DNA of 64,000 bases from assembly GCF_000426305.1 (NCBI RefSeq), contig NZ_AUFC01000016.1:20371-84370 (forward strand), read 5' to 3'. The notes under the pieces are model-generated. The model was not told where the DNA came from, did not search any database, and worked only from the letters and a program-made list of their open reading frames with translations. This DNA is from Anaerovorax odorimutans DSM 5092. Lineage in GTDB: Bacteria > Bacillota > Clostridia > Peptostreptococcales > Anaerovoracaceae. The position numbers and the translations under genes are program-made. How positions within the stretch are numbered: position 1 is the first letter of the stretch; each line of letters starts with the position of its first letter. Of the stretch, positions 9,713 to 18,127 are shown in pieces.

Positions 9713-10721
9713 TTATTACAATTTCCTCCATTTCCAGTACTGAATTTTGTATCGTTTGTACTACATTATTTTTTGCGTATGGAATTCCTTTAATAATAGT
9801 ATTTTTTACTGCATTTGCATTTGATGATCCATGCATTTTTACAAGAGGCCCTTTTACACCTAAAATCGGTGCACCGCCATATTCGGAATAATCAAATTCA
9901 CGTTTTAATTCTTTCAATTTCCCGGAAAGTAATAAAGCTCCGAGTTTTGAAATGGTTCCCTCTGTAAATTTATTTTTCAAAAGTTTTAAAATATTCCAAG
10001 CCAGTCCTTCTGTTAGTTTCAAAATTACGTTGCCGATGAATCCATCGCAGACTATTACATCACAAATACCTTTTGGTACATCTCTTGCTTCTATATTTCC
10101 TATAAATTTTATAGATTCACTTTTCAAAAGCATTTCATGAGCAGCTTTTAATACAGTAGTTCCCTTGGTTTCTTCCGTTCCCATATTTACAAGACCTACT
10201 GTAGGATCTTTGTAATTTAATACTTTTTCCATATAAATGCTGCCCATGGTTGCAAATTCCAACAAATTATTTGGTTTACATTCTGAGTTTGCACCTGAGT
10301 CTACCAAAAGAGAAACTCCCTTTCCCAAAATGGGATAAGTGCTGGCTATAGCAGGTCTGTCAATTCCTTGAATTCTTCCTAATATAAATAATCCTCCTGC
10401 CATTATTGCACCTGTATTTCCCGCAGAAATAAATAGATCTCCTTCACCTTTTTTTATCATGTTGATACCTTTTACCAGGGAAGATTCCTGCTTTGTTCTT
10501 ACAGCTTTAACCGGTGCATCATCGTTAGTGATTACATCACTTGCATGAACTATACTTATATTTGCTTTATTATAATTATATTTCTTTAATTCCGCTTGTA
10601 ATTTTTTTTCATTTCCAACTAAAATAATTTCATCAGTTATTTGTTTTGATGCTTCGACAGCACCTTTAACAATCTCTGCTGGTGCATTGTCTCCTCCCAT
10701 TCCATCTAGCACAATTTTCAT
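9705..10721 (-). CDS. plsX: Phosphate acyltransferase PlsX
   Basis: Makes acyl-phosphate from acyl-ACP, the donor for PlsY in phospholipid synthesis. The N-terminal DGMGGDNAP and the later SAGNTGA and DSGAN motifs are typical. At 338 residues it has normal length. The usual neighbours fabH, fapR and rpmF are not upstream; the gene leads its operon here. A promoter about 80-110 bases upstream and a good AGGAGAG site support the start. Confidence 0.95.
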   Translation of the reverse strand: MKIVLDGMGGDNAPAEIVKGAVEASKQITDEIILVGNEKKLQAELKKYNYNKANISIVHASDVITNDDAPVKAVRTKQESSLVKGINMIKKGEGDLFISAGNTGAIMAGGLFILGRIQGIDRPAIASTYPILGKGVSLLVDSGANSECKPNNLLEFATMGSIYMEKVLNYKDPTVGLVNMGTEETKGTTVLKAAHEMLLKSESIKFIGNIEARDVPKGICDVIVCDGFIGNVILKLTEGLAWNILKLLKNKFTEGTISKLGALLLSGKLKELKREFDYSEYGGAPILGVKGPLVKMHGSSNANAVKNTIIKGIPYAKNNVVQTIQNSVLEMEEIVISE

Positions 10722-10799
10722 ATGTCTCTCCTGTTCTATCTATTCTTAAGTAACTTCATCAACTCAAAATTGATTTTGTTTTACGTAATCCTACTAACT

Positions 10800-10828
10800 A
10801 TTTAAAATAGTGTTCAAATCCAAGTCAA
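10800..10828 (-). promoter_or_regulatory. Predicted sigma-A promoter of the plsX-rnc-smc-ftsY operon
   Basis: Read on the minus strand, TTGACT is followed after 17 bases by TTAAAT. The -10 lies inside the palindrome ACTATTT-T-AAATAGT (minus strand), which could be a repressor site. It does not look like the Bacillus FapR box. Confidence 0.55.
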
Positions 10829-10960
10829 ATTTAATGCCAACTTTTATATAATTTTAAAACTTTCTAATTAATTCTACATAGTAAAATTTGACACTTATAC
10901 AAATTAAACTATATCATATAAAGATTTAAATTGCAATTTTTCACAAATAAAAGAAAACTT

Positions 10961-11563
10961 TTACTCCTCAATTTTTAATATTGATACTTCGTAAGCAGTT
11001 TTTATTATTACATTTTCATCTTCATCTTTTTTCCTGTATTCTCTGCTTTGAATTCTTCCCTCTACAGTGATTTTTGTTCCAACTTCAAGCCCTGCAGCAT
11101 AACCGGCATTTCTTCCCCATGCAATACATGGTATGTAGTCTGATTTATTGTACATTCTGTTTACAGCAAGCATAATATCACATATTTCTCTTCCTAATGG
11201 GGACATCCTGTTTATTGGCTTTTTACAAATAAAGCCTTCTAAACAAATTTTATTCACATGAGTAAATTCACTTTCTTCTATAAGCGAGAACTCTCTTACA
11301 AAAACTATTATATTAAGTTTATTCTTTCCCTCCTCGACCTCATTATATGTCCTGATTTGACCTTCTATTTTTATATTACTTCCCACATCAAAGGTAATAT
11401 TCCATATAAGTCTTTCAGAAACAACGATTTGAATGCAGTCTCTATATCCACTTTTCCGATTTATTCCCATTAAAAATGAATAAAATACTTCTCCATAGGA
11501 TTTATGACTAAAAACCGGCGATGATAAGACTTCCCCTGTAAGTTCCGCTTTATTTGTTTCCAT
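10961..11563 (-). CDS. SSB-like protein with two OB folds
   Basis: A 200-residue protein that reads as two tandem single-stranded-DNA-binding OB folds. The first (about 1-100) has NKAELTGEV followed by a DCIQIVVSERL strand. The second (about 105-200) has NKICLEGFICKKP and PCIAWGRNAGYAAGLEVGTK. The acidic C-terminal tail of housekeeping SSB is absent, so it is probably not the main SSB. Clostridial genomes often carry such a second, tail-less SSB-like gene. It is followed by a hypothetical-free gap and stands alone between plsX and coaC, with its own good GGGGGAGG site. The DNA-binding role is inferred from the fold. Confidence 0.75.
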   Translation of the reverse strand: METNKAELTGEVLSSPVFSHKSYGEVFYSFLMGINRKSGYRDCIQIVVSERLIWNITFDVGSNIKIEGQIRTYNEVEEGKNKLNIIVFVREFSLIEESEFTHVNKICLEGFICKKPINRMSPLGREICDIMLAVNRMYNKSDYIPCIAWGRNAGYAAGLEVGTKITVEGRIQSREYRKKDEDENVIIKTAYEVSILKIEE

Positions 11564-11635
11564 TCTCTAATTCCTCCCCCTTGTTTTTAATTTAGACCCG
11601 TTATATTAAATATTTACAGGTTATTTTTGCATTAA

Positions 11636-11665
11636 AAAATGAACTGTATCTACAGTTCATTTTAT
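11636..11665 (-). terminator. Terminator after coaC
   Basis: Perfect hairpin TGAACTGTA-TC-TACAGTTCA with A-runs and T-runs on both sides. It lies just past the coaC stop and could act in both directions. Confidence 0.85.
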
Positions 11666-11720
11666 TCTTTATCTCATTTTTTATTACATAAACAAAAGGA
11701 AAGTTAAAATATTATATAGG

Positions 11721-12257
11721 TTAATTCAGATTCTCAAGCAATATATTCGCAATAATATTTACATCCTGCAATGCACCTTTACCTAAATCACCACAGGCAA
11801 GGAGACTTTCTTTTGGCTCAATAAACTTATAACCATAGCCTGCAAGTTTTTTAATATTATCTTGAACTATTGGGTTTTCATACATTCCTGTATTCATAGC
11901 CGGCGCAATATATATTGGCTTATCCCTTATTGCCATAACTACAGTAGAAAGCATATCATCTGCTATACCATTTGCAATCTTACCTATAATATTTGCAGAA
12001 GCCGGTGCTATAATACATAGATCTATTTTCTTTGCTAGGGAAATATGTTTAATTTCCGATGGTGTAAATTCTTCAAATGTATCTGTATAAACTCTGTTTT
12101 TTGTAAGAGATTGAAAAGTCAGTGGTTTGATAAATTCCTGTGCACTTTTAGTCATAATAACGTCCACATTTATGTCTTTTTTTACTAAAAGGCTAGCAAT
12201 TTCTGCGGCTTTATAAGCTGCAATACTGCCTGTTACACCTAATAAAACATTCTTCAT
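11721..12257 (-). CDS. coaC: Phosphopantothenoylcysteine decarboxylase (stand-alone CoaC)
   Basis: Flavin enzyme that decarboxylates 4'-phosphopantothenoylcysteine in coenzyme A synthesis. The N terminus VLLGVTGSIAAYKA, the catalytic His in IKHISLAKK, the PAMNTGMYENP clamp and the ACGDLGKG cysteine motif are all present. A GTG at 12263 is open, but the ATG at 12257 fits better: it is well spaced from AAGGAG and overlaps the coaB stop as ATGA. In most bacteria this domain is fused to CoaB; here it is a separate 178-residue protein. Confidence 0.92.
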   Translation of the reverse strand: MKNVLLGVTGSIAAYKAAEIASLLVKKDINVDVIMTKSAQEFIKPLTFQSLTKNRVYTDTFEEFTPSEIKHISLAKKIDLCIIAPASANIIGKIANGIADDMLSTVVMAIRDKPIYIAPAMNTGMYENPIVQDNIKKLAGYGYKFIEPKESLLACGDLGKGALQDVNIIANILLENLN

Positions 12258-12955
12258 TTGCACTTCTCCTTATTTTTTACTGATTCCACTACATTCTTTA
12301 CTATGATTTCAGCAATTTCCTTTTTAGTATTCATCTTTACATAACTCTTATCTGGTGATATCAAATATCCTACATGACCGCTTTCAGTAATTTCCGATAA
12401 ATCATTGGCCATTACAAAATCACATCTATTTTTATTCAGCAGTCCAAATCCAACGTCTATTAACTCTTCGTGAGGCACTTTACTTAATAGCTTAAACCCT
12501 ACGAGAACCACATCTTCTTTTATCTTCTTAATTTGACCAATTACTTTAGGTGTCTTTTTCAATACAATTTTTATTTCTTCTATTTCAGAACTGATTTTTT
12601 TATCTGCATCCACCTTATGTTCACCTGTCTCATCACATGCTAAAATATAGTTTACTGTGTAATCACTTACTGCCATAGCATGTATTACTGCATCTATTTT
12701 TTTAGTTGAAAGCAAGAAATTAAGCTGAGAAAGTAAATTATCAACGCCTTCTATTGATATATTTTCCACTTTATCTGAATTAATTCTTTCAGCACTCTTT
12801 CCACAAAGGTAATAAATATTTTCAATATCATTTTCATCTGCTTCTAAAAAGCCATTGGCAATTTCCTTAGCAAGTCTTCCTGTGGAGTTATTTGAAATTA
12901 CTCTGACGTCATCTATCTTTTCGGTTGTTCCTCCTGCTGTTATAACTATATTCAT
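12254..12955 (-). CDS. coaB: Phosphopantothenate-cysteine ligase (stand-alone CoaB)
   Basis: Joins cysteine to 4'-phosphopantothenate using a nucleotide triphosphate. The N-terminal NIVITAGGTTEKIDDVR and NNSTGRLAKEIA and the HAMAVSDYTV segment mark the CoaB fold. At 233 residues it is a separate protein resembling the streptococcal type II enzyme rather than the C-terminal half of a CoaBC fusion. It overlaps coaC by four bases, so the two halves of the pathway step are still translated together. The start has AAGGAG upstream. Confidence 0.9.
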   Translation of the reverse strand: MNIVITAGGTTEKIDDVRVISNNSTGRLAKEIANGFLEADENDIENIYYLCGKSAERINSDKVENISIEGVDNLLSQLNFLLSTKKIDAVIHAMAVSDYTVNYILACDETGEHKVDADKKISSEIEEIKIVLKKTPKVIGQIKKIKEDVVLVGFKLLSKVPHEELIDVGFGLLNKNRCDFVMANDLSEITESGHVGYLISPDKSYVKMNTKKEIAEIIVKNVVESVKNKEKCK

Positions 12956-13108
12956 TACTTTATTTCTCCTTTTGTAATCTTTAAAAGTGCAATTGAGAAT
13001 TGAAAAATCTTACAAGTTTAGGGTTTTAGAATTAATAATCTTAATCTTTTTTACAATTCCTATCTATATAACAAAGTATTTTTTGCTGTTTTAAAATAGA
13101 TTTATAGC

Positions 13109-13342
13109 TTAATCTTCAACTTGTTTTCCTGTACTGTCCATATGATAATTTTTTTTCATAATAAGTTTGCCAACAGGTACAATCTTATACCCTTCACTTT
13201 GTAGCTTTTCTAAAATCAAAGGTAAATATTCTTCTACATGATTTGCATTATTATGAAATAATACAATTGAACCGGGTTTAACATTTCTAGTAACTCTTTC
13301 TACAATTTGCTCTGTACTTATATCTTTCCAATCCAAACTATC
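13109..13342 (-). pseudogene. pdaB: 3' part of a pdaB-type polysaccharide deacetylase gene, separated by the 13341-18597 element
   Basis: Codes for the last 77 residues of a family-4 carbohydrate esterase of the sporulation PdaB type: DSLDWKDISTEQIVERV, then GSIVLFHNNANHVEEYLP with the conserved HNN, and a closing KIVPVGKLI. It has no start of its own; the TTG at 13372 lies inside the inserted DNA. The 5' part is at 18596-19137. Joining the two at the shared TTGA gives one uninterrupted frame of 257 codons with WDVDSLDWK across the junction. It may be a gene in two pieces rather than a dead one. Confidence 0.85.
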
Positions 13343-13365
13343 AATATTAGATTTGAAATACAACT
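13341..13365. other. Left attachment site (attL-like) of the pdaB element
   Basis: On the + strand: TCAA at 13341-13344, containing the crossover dinucleotide TC (13341-13342), then 7 bases, then the arm GATTTGAAATACAACT. It mirrors the right site exactly in spacing. Confidence 0.75.
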
Positions 13366-13529
13366 TTATCAAGTCTTATCATTTTATTTATATTTAATGA
13401 TATTGTAGTTTAATAATATTATTAATCTTTATACCTTTAAATATTTAAATGTACTTTCCTTCTTTAATATTTTTATTTTCTCTATCTTTAAAATCATATG
13501 TTGATATTTTTATTTCTAATAAAAATAAT

Positions 13530-13573
13530 AAGAATACTATAACATATTTTATTTATAATGTTAAAGTATTCTT
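13530..13573 (-). terminator. Long hairpin downstream of the serine recombinase
   Basis: AAGAATACT-A-TAACAT pairs with ATGTTA-A-AGTATTCTT around a 12-base loop, about 15 pairs. On the minus strand it ends in a T-rich run. It lies some 180 bases past the recombinase stop. The rest of 13374-13756 is very AT-rich, and I see no gene in it. Confidence 0.65.
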
Positions 13574-13756
13574 TATATTATTCATCTTTATTTTTTAATT
13601 TTTAATTTAGTCTTTTATACTTTGTTTTTATTTTATAAAGGGCCTTTCTTCCATTAATTATTAATTTTTTAACCTTTCTACTAAAAGGTTTTGTATATCA
13701 TTTTACATAAGATAAATAATTATCTATTTACATTTTATATAAAGTTATTGATTATT

Positions 13757-15256
13757 TTATACTTTCCATTCAATGCTTATAGTTTCATTTTTTACTGTAA
13801 TTTGCTTAATCATATCTCTTGCTACTGCCTTTTTTTGCTCCATTGAACTTTTATCCCAATTATCTATACATTTTCTTATATCATCATAATAACCAGTTCT
13901 TGCATCAACCATCTCTTTTTGCAGTTCCTTCTCTAAAAGCTCTTTTTCTTCCATCAAATTCTCAGCCTTATCATTTAGCAAACGTGTTAATGTCTCTCCC
14001 CCATTACATATTTGAGTTACAATATGCTCTATCTGTTTTTCCACTGCAATAATTTTTAATTTTATATTATTTATTAAAGCAGTATCCGTATTTTCTAAAC
14101 TATATTTTGTATTATTCATTTCATTGATTCTATCAAATATTTGACTTCTTACTGCTTCTTCTATCTCTTCAACATTTTTACCTTCAAGAAAATCATTGCA
14201 GGCATTATAAGAACGATGACCACTGCAATAAAATTTTTTATATTTTTTCTTTGTTACAACAACTACTAAACTATATCCGCAATATCCACATTTTATTATT
14301 CCAGACAACCAACTGTGTTTTCCCTTTCCCGCATTACCTATTTGCACATTACTATTTAACTTTTCCTGACATCTTAACCATGAATTAGAATCAATAACAC
14401 CATCATGCAATGCAATTGAAAGTACATGATCATCTAATCTTGTGTATTTCCTTTCACTTCGTTTTCGTTTTCCATATAAAAAACATCCTTTTTGCCCAAC
14501 AAATTCCGAAATACCATTTTCTATTTTTACACCTTTATTGTTGTAATATGTATATACCTCTGCATCTGCTTTTACATAAGAAGGATTATTAAGTATCCTG
14601 CTTATTTTTGAGGACTCCCAGTTACCGCCTTTTCCAGTCTTTATACCTTGATCATTAAATGACTTTGCTATATCCCCTAAACTCATATTAGATAAATATA
14701 AGTCATACATTTTAAGTAAATTAGGCAGTTGGACTTCATCTGGAGAATACATGCTTGTCTTATGTCCTTCAACACTCACGTATATTTTTTTAAACCCGTA
14801 AGGAGGTGGTCCCCCCATATAATAACCCTTTTTTGCTCTTGCATAATAGTTATGAGTAATTCTTGTTTGAATAGTTTCTCTTTCCAATTGGGCAAATACC
14901 ATAATAATATGTAGCATTGCTCTTCCTATAGGTGTTGATGTATCAAATGTTTCAGTAGCTGATGCAAATTTAACTTTAAACTTTTCTAATGTTCCTATAA
15001 TATCTGCAAAATCCAATATTGAGCGACTTATCCTGTCTACTTTATATACAACCAATTTTGTATATATACCACTTTCAAAATCCTTTATCATCTTTTCAAA
15101 TGCTGGTCTGTGGGTATTGCCTCCACTGTATCCTTTATCTGTATAAATTTTATATGCCTCACCATCTTCTATGGTTTTTATGCAAAAATTTATTTGTGTA
15201 TCTATGGAGATACTATCTTTTTTGTCTACAGATTGACGAGAATAAATAGCTATCAT
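13757..15256 (-). CDS. Large serine recombinase (SpoIVCA-like)
   Basis: Site-specific recombinase that probably inserts and excises the surrounding element. The N-terminal resolvase domain has IAIYSRQSVDK with the catalytic Ser9 and the YKVDRISRS and ERETIQTRI motifs. A recombinase domain follows (PPYGFKKI, then NDQGIKTGKGGNWESSKISRILNNP). A zinc ribbon (CGYCG to CSGHRSYNAC) and a C-terminal coiled coil complete it. At 499 residues it matches SpoIVCA of the B. subtilis skin element in length and plan. It is preceded by a 50-residue ORF in the same operon. It points towards the left end of the element. Confidence 0.93.
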   Translation of the reverse strand: MIAIYSRQSVDKKDSISIDTQINFCIKTIEDGEAYKIYTDKGYSGGNTHRPAFEKMIKDFESGIYTKLVVYKVDRISRSILDFADIIGTLEKFKVKFASATETFDTSTPIGRAMLHIIMVFAQLERETIQTRITHNYYARAKKGYYMGGPPPYGFKKIYVSVEGHKTSMYSPDEVQLPNLLKMYDLYLSNMSLGDIAKSFNDQGIKTGKGGNWESSKISRILNNPSYVKADAEVYTYYNNKGVKIENGISEFVGQKGCFLYGKRKRSERKYTRLDDHVLSIALHDGVIDSNSWLRCQEKLNSNVQIGNAGKGKHSWLSGIIKCGYCGYSLVVVVTKKKYKKFYCSGHRSYNACNDFLEGKNVEEIEEAVRSQIFDRINEMNNTKYSLENTDTALINNIKLKIIAVEKQIEHIVTQICNGGETLTRLLNDKAENLMEEKELLEKELQKEMVDARTGYYDDIRKCIDNWDKSSMEQKKAVARDMIKQITVKNETISIEWKV

Positions 15257-15270
15257 TTTATTGTCCTCTT

Positions 15271-15423
15271 TTAAATTAAAGTTTTGTCCTCACCTAAATT
15301 GTTATATTCTTTTAAAATATTTTTTATTAACTCCTGTTCTGCCTTTTCTTTATCTTTATTGTCAGAATAAATCGGACTTATATTTTTTATAATATACCCG
15401 GATATTTTTAATTCATTTACCAT
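15271..15423 (-). CDS. 50-residue protein encoded just upstream of the recombinase
   Basis: Small, charged, hydrophilic protein starting MVNELKISGYIIKNIS and ending NNLGEDKTLI. It has a strong AAGGGGGAG site and ends 14 bases before the recombinase start, so the two are co-transcribed. It is too short for usual gene callers. No family is recognised. Large serine recombinases need a small directionality factor for excision, often encoded beside them, so this is a candidate by position only. Confidence 0.65.
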   Translation of the reverse strand: MVNELKISGYIIKNISPIYSDNKDKEKAEQELIKNILKEYNNLGEDKTLI

Positions 15424-15453
15424 ATAAAAATCTCCCCCTTATTCTTTTTTATA

Positions 15454-15482
15454 ACAATATGAATATAAAGGCTTGTTTATGT
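15454..15482 (-). promoter_or_regulatory. Possible mother-cell (sigma-E-like) promoter ahead of the recombinase operon
   Basis: On the minus strand, ACATAAA is followed about 15 bases later by CATATTGT, a partial match to the sigma-E -10 CATACANT. In such AT-rich DNA the match is weak evidence. Confidence 0.25.
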
Positions 15483-15610
15483 CTTAATAATAATATAAAT
15501 AAATATTAGAATAGTTATCTATTATTTCAATAATTTCTATTGCGCTTATATTAATACTATGAGGAACTTTAAGATATTAGATATATAAGAAAAATAAATT
15601 TTAAGGCAGT

Positions 15611-16039
15611 ATGAAAAATTTTTTTAAAATATTGATTATTTTTATAGTAAGCATTATCGCAGTATGTTTGGTATATACCATGTTTCAAGAACAAACAATG
15701 TCTCCATATTCAGCATTTTTTAATACTGTTGAAATTACAGGCCATACATTAAATATTCATGGAGTCGTAGATGCAACAGCATCAGGATTCAGAGGATATA
15801 GATATTCAATAAAAGATAAAACTCTTATTCTTACCATAAAAGATGTAAATATATTTTCACTGTTAAGAAATAAAGTTGGACCTGGTGATATAGACATAAC
15901 AATTACAGATGATAACATATCAGAAATAAATAAGATTTACCTATTAGATGATGATAATTATTATTTAGTATGGAATGAATCTGAGGGAATAAAACGTAGC
16001 CCTTTTGATATAATAAAAAAATCTCAAATTTATAAATGA
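15611..16039 (+). CDS. Small membrane-anchored or secreted protein of unknown function
   Basis: A 142-residue protein carried by the pdaB element. Residues 5-25 form one hydrophobic segment (signal anchor or signal peptide); the rest is a polar domain rich in beta-like stretches (TVEITGHTLNIHGVVDA, KTLILTIKDVNI), so it is probably outside the membrane. No family is recognised and no lipobox is seen. It is divergent from the recombinase operon and convergent with the PPOX gene, with a two-way terminator between. The start lacks a strong Shine-Dalgarno site but is the only one that includes the signal region. Confidence 0.65.
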   Translation: MKNFFKILIIFIVSIIAVCLVYTMFQEQTMSPYSAFFNTVEITGHTLNIHGVVDATASGFRGYRYSIKDKTLILTIKDVNIFSLLRNKVGPGDIDITITDDNISEINKIYLLDDDNYYLVWNESEGIKRSPFDIIKKSQIYK

Positions 16040-16050
16040 AATAGTAATTA

Positions 16051-16085
16051 AAATGGAGCATATCAATATGACAGCTCCATTTTCT
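16051..16085 (+). terminator. Two-way terminator in the pdaB element
   Basis: Hairpin AAATGGAGC / GCTCCATTT between the convergent genes at 15611-16039 and 16103-16507. Confidence 0.75.
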
Positions 16086-16102
16086 TAATAGTTTTATTTT
16101 AA

Positions 16103-16507
16103 TTAAAATTGATCATCACTTACATATCCGCTGCTGGATTCATGCATAGAAGCTCTTCCGTGAGACATATAAAATACTTCGAAATTTTCATTATCTGATG
16201 ATCCATATATTTTACGTGCATTATTGCTTTTTTCAAGCATCATATTTTTATATTTTTCATCGTTTGTAAATTTAATATTGCCTGTTAATTCTACATAGGT
16301 TGAATCATCTTTGCCTGTTACGCAAAAGCTTGCTTTTGGATTTGATTTAAGCTGAGAATAAACACCTTTATCTTTTGAAGTATAAAAGAATATACCATCT
16401 TCGGATTTAAATCCATATTCAAATGGTCTTACATAGGGTTGATCGTCAACAGAAGTGGCTAAGCTCCCATATTTATTGTTTTCTAAAAATTTTACTATTT
16501 CTTCCAC
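16103..16507 (-). CDS. Pyridoxamine 5'-phosphate oxidase-fold (PPOX) protein
   Basis: A 134-residue split-barrel flavin-binding protein: KYGSLATSVDDQPYVRPFEY, then FFYTSKDKGVYSQLKSNP and KASFCVTGKD. This is the small PPOX class that binds FMN or F420-like cofactors and often acts as a general reductase; it is not PdxH. It is cargo of the pdaB element, possibly in one transcript with the HD-GYP-like gene 121 bases upstream. The substrate cannot be told from the sequence. Confidence 0.82.
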   Translation of the reverse strand: MEEIVKFLENNKYGSLATSVDDQPYVRPFEYGFKSEDGIFFYTSKDKGVYSQLKSNPKASFCVTGKDDSTYVELTGNIKFTNDEKYKNMMLEKSNNARKIYGSSDNENFEVFYMSHGRASMHESSSGYVSDDQF

Positions 16508-16628
16508 TATCTTAATCTCCTTTCATATATTTATCTATATTTTTTGAGATACAATTTAAAATATACAATCTTTAAATATATTTTTCAAATTTTTTAAGTG
16601 GAAGTTAATACTATTTTTAATTCACAAA

Positions 16629-17801
16629 TTATTTTTTCTCTAATACAATTGAAGGTTTATTTGGTTTATTGATAAAATCTTCAAAAGCAATTATTTTTCC
16701 TTTTAAGCCCCATTTTGTTATTATAGATTCCCCTATTTTATAAAAAGTTGTCCTATAGATAAATAATTTTAATATATCTGGATCATATTCACTTTCTTTA
16801 TTATTCCATAATTTATTTATAGCTTCGCTGGGAATTAAAGCATTTTTTCCATAACCTCCCACATATTCATCGTATGATTGACAAATATATATAATACGTC
16901 CAGCAAGGTTAATATCATTACCTTTCTTACCTTTAGGGAAACCTGTTCCGTCATAATTTTCATGACGATCCAATATAGCATTTATAATATTTTCTTTTCT
17001 TAATATAGGTATATCTCTAGCAATTTTCATGTAATGTTCTATATGTTCAAGTAAAATATTGTTATTTATTTTTTTATCTACTAAATATTTATTAAACTGT
17101 TCCTTAGGAATATTAATAAACCCAACATCAGCAAATAACGTAGCTATAGCTAAATCTATCAATTCATCATCGCTTAATTCTAAGCATAGCCCTATCATAA
17201 GTGCCATACTTGTAGAATTTATACTATGTATAAAAAAGATATCTTTATATAGCTTCATTTTTATAAATAAAGTATATAGCTCCTTATTTTCGCAAATAAT
17301 CTCAATAAGTTGTTTCCTAATGTTTACTGCTCTTTTTCTAGAGTTTTCAGATTCAAGTTTTTTCTCAAAGCTATTAAATAAAGGGACTTGCTGTATGAGT
17401 TTTTCGAAATAATTAAACTTATCATTATCACTATCCTTTATTATTATTTCTCCATCTTTAACCTCTATATCTATACCTTGTTCTATGAAAGATTCAATGG
17501 TTATAGGCACTGTACTGACATCTTTATATTGTGCTACAACCTTTAATAGAAGTTTTAAATAATCAATATTTGCAAATTGTTTTTTATTAACAAAGCAATC
17601 TAACTCTTCTTTTGAATCAACAGTCAATAAAAAAAAGTCAGTAGATATATGCTGCTTTATTTTTAAAATTAAGTCCATGGACAATGTTTTATATCTGTTA
17701 ATCAAAAGAAGTCCATCTCTTCTGTAAATTGGATGAAGAATAATATCTCCTGTTTTTATATCCCTAATATTTTTATAAACGAAGTGATTTTTTTTATCCA
17801 T
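16629..17801 (-). CDS. HD-GYP-like protein with degenerate metal-binding residues
   Basis: A 390-residue protein whose last 200 residues align with HD-GYP cyclic-di-GMP phosphodiesterases. Expected motifs are altered: HDxG is ADVG at 224-227, HHE is RHE at 279-281, and GYP is GFP (287-289). His192 and the His253/His256 region remain. Loss of at least two metal ligands suggests it may bind but not cut its ligand. The N-terminal 150 residues match no domain I know; they may sense or dimerise. It is cargo of the pdaB element with its own promoter region. A role in signalling is inferred. Confidence 0.75.
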   Translation of the reverse strand: MDKKNHFVYKNIRDIKTGDIILHPIYRRDGLLLINRYKTLSMDLILKIKQHISTDFFLLTVDSKEELDCFVNKKQFANIDYLKLLLKVVAQYKDVSTVPITIESFIEQGIDIEVKDGEIIIKDSDNDKFNYFEKLIQQVPLFNSFEKKLESENSRKRAVNIRKQLIEIICENKELYTLFIKMKLYKDIFFIHSINSTSMALMIGLCLELSDDELIDLAIATLFADVGFINIPKEQFNKYLVDKKINNNILLEHIEHYMKIARDIPILRKENIINAILDRHENYDGTGFPKGKKGNDINLAGRIIYICQSYDEYVGGYGKNALIPSEAINKLWNNKESEYDPDILKLFIYRTTFYKIGESIITKWGLKGKIIAFEDFINKPNKPSIVLEKK

Positions 17802-18019
17802 AATACCTCCATCTCAACAATAGGGTTATTTTTAAACCCACTATAAATAGTATAAAATCTATGTAATAAATAAATTATTTTATATATTGTAACATTTTAT
17901 TATTTACTATCCAACATTTTGGATGATAAAAACTTATAAATTATCAAAATTTCCCAAAATTATATAGTACTTATAACTTGAAAAAATTTATAAAAGAATT
18001 AAAATATAAATACAAAGAT

Positions 18020-18107
18020 AAAAACACAGTTCTGGTTGGTAGTCCAGACGCAACACAAAGTTGTCAGTAACCTGCCTCCTAAGGTTGTCCCTTCTTTGTA
18101 ATGTTAC
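18020..18107 (+). ncRNA. Probable yjdF riboswitch
   Basis: The leader of a YjdF-family gene, in the position where the yjdF RNA motif (azaaromatic-sensing riboswitch) is known. Visible helices: CTGG/CCAG at 18032-18046, CAAC/GTTG at about 18051-18063, ACAAAG/CTTTGT and AACC..GGTT around 18055-18099. The downstream AGGAGGG starts at 18114. The assignment rests on gene context plus structure; I did not compare with the Rfam model. Confidence 0.65.
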
Positions 18108-18127
18108 TATATTAGGAGGGAATTATT

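Noticed and set aside
13109..13372. Stand-alone 87-residue gene starting TTG at 13372
   Set aside because: The first 10 codons are element DNA; it is the 3' part of the split pdaB gene.
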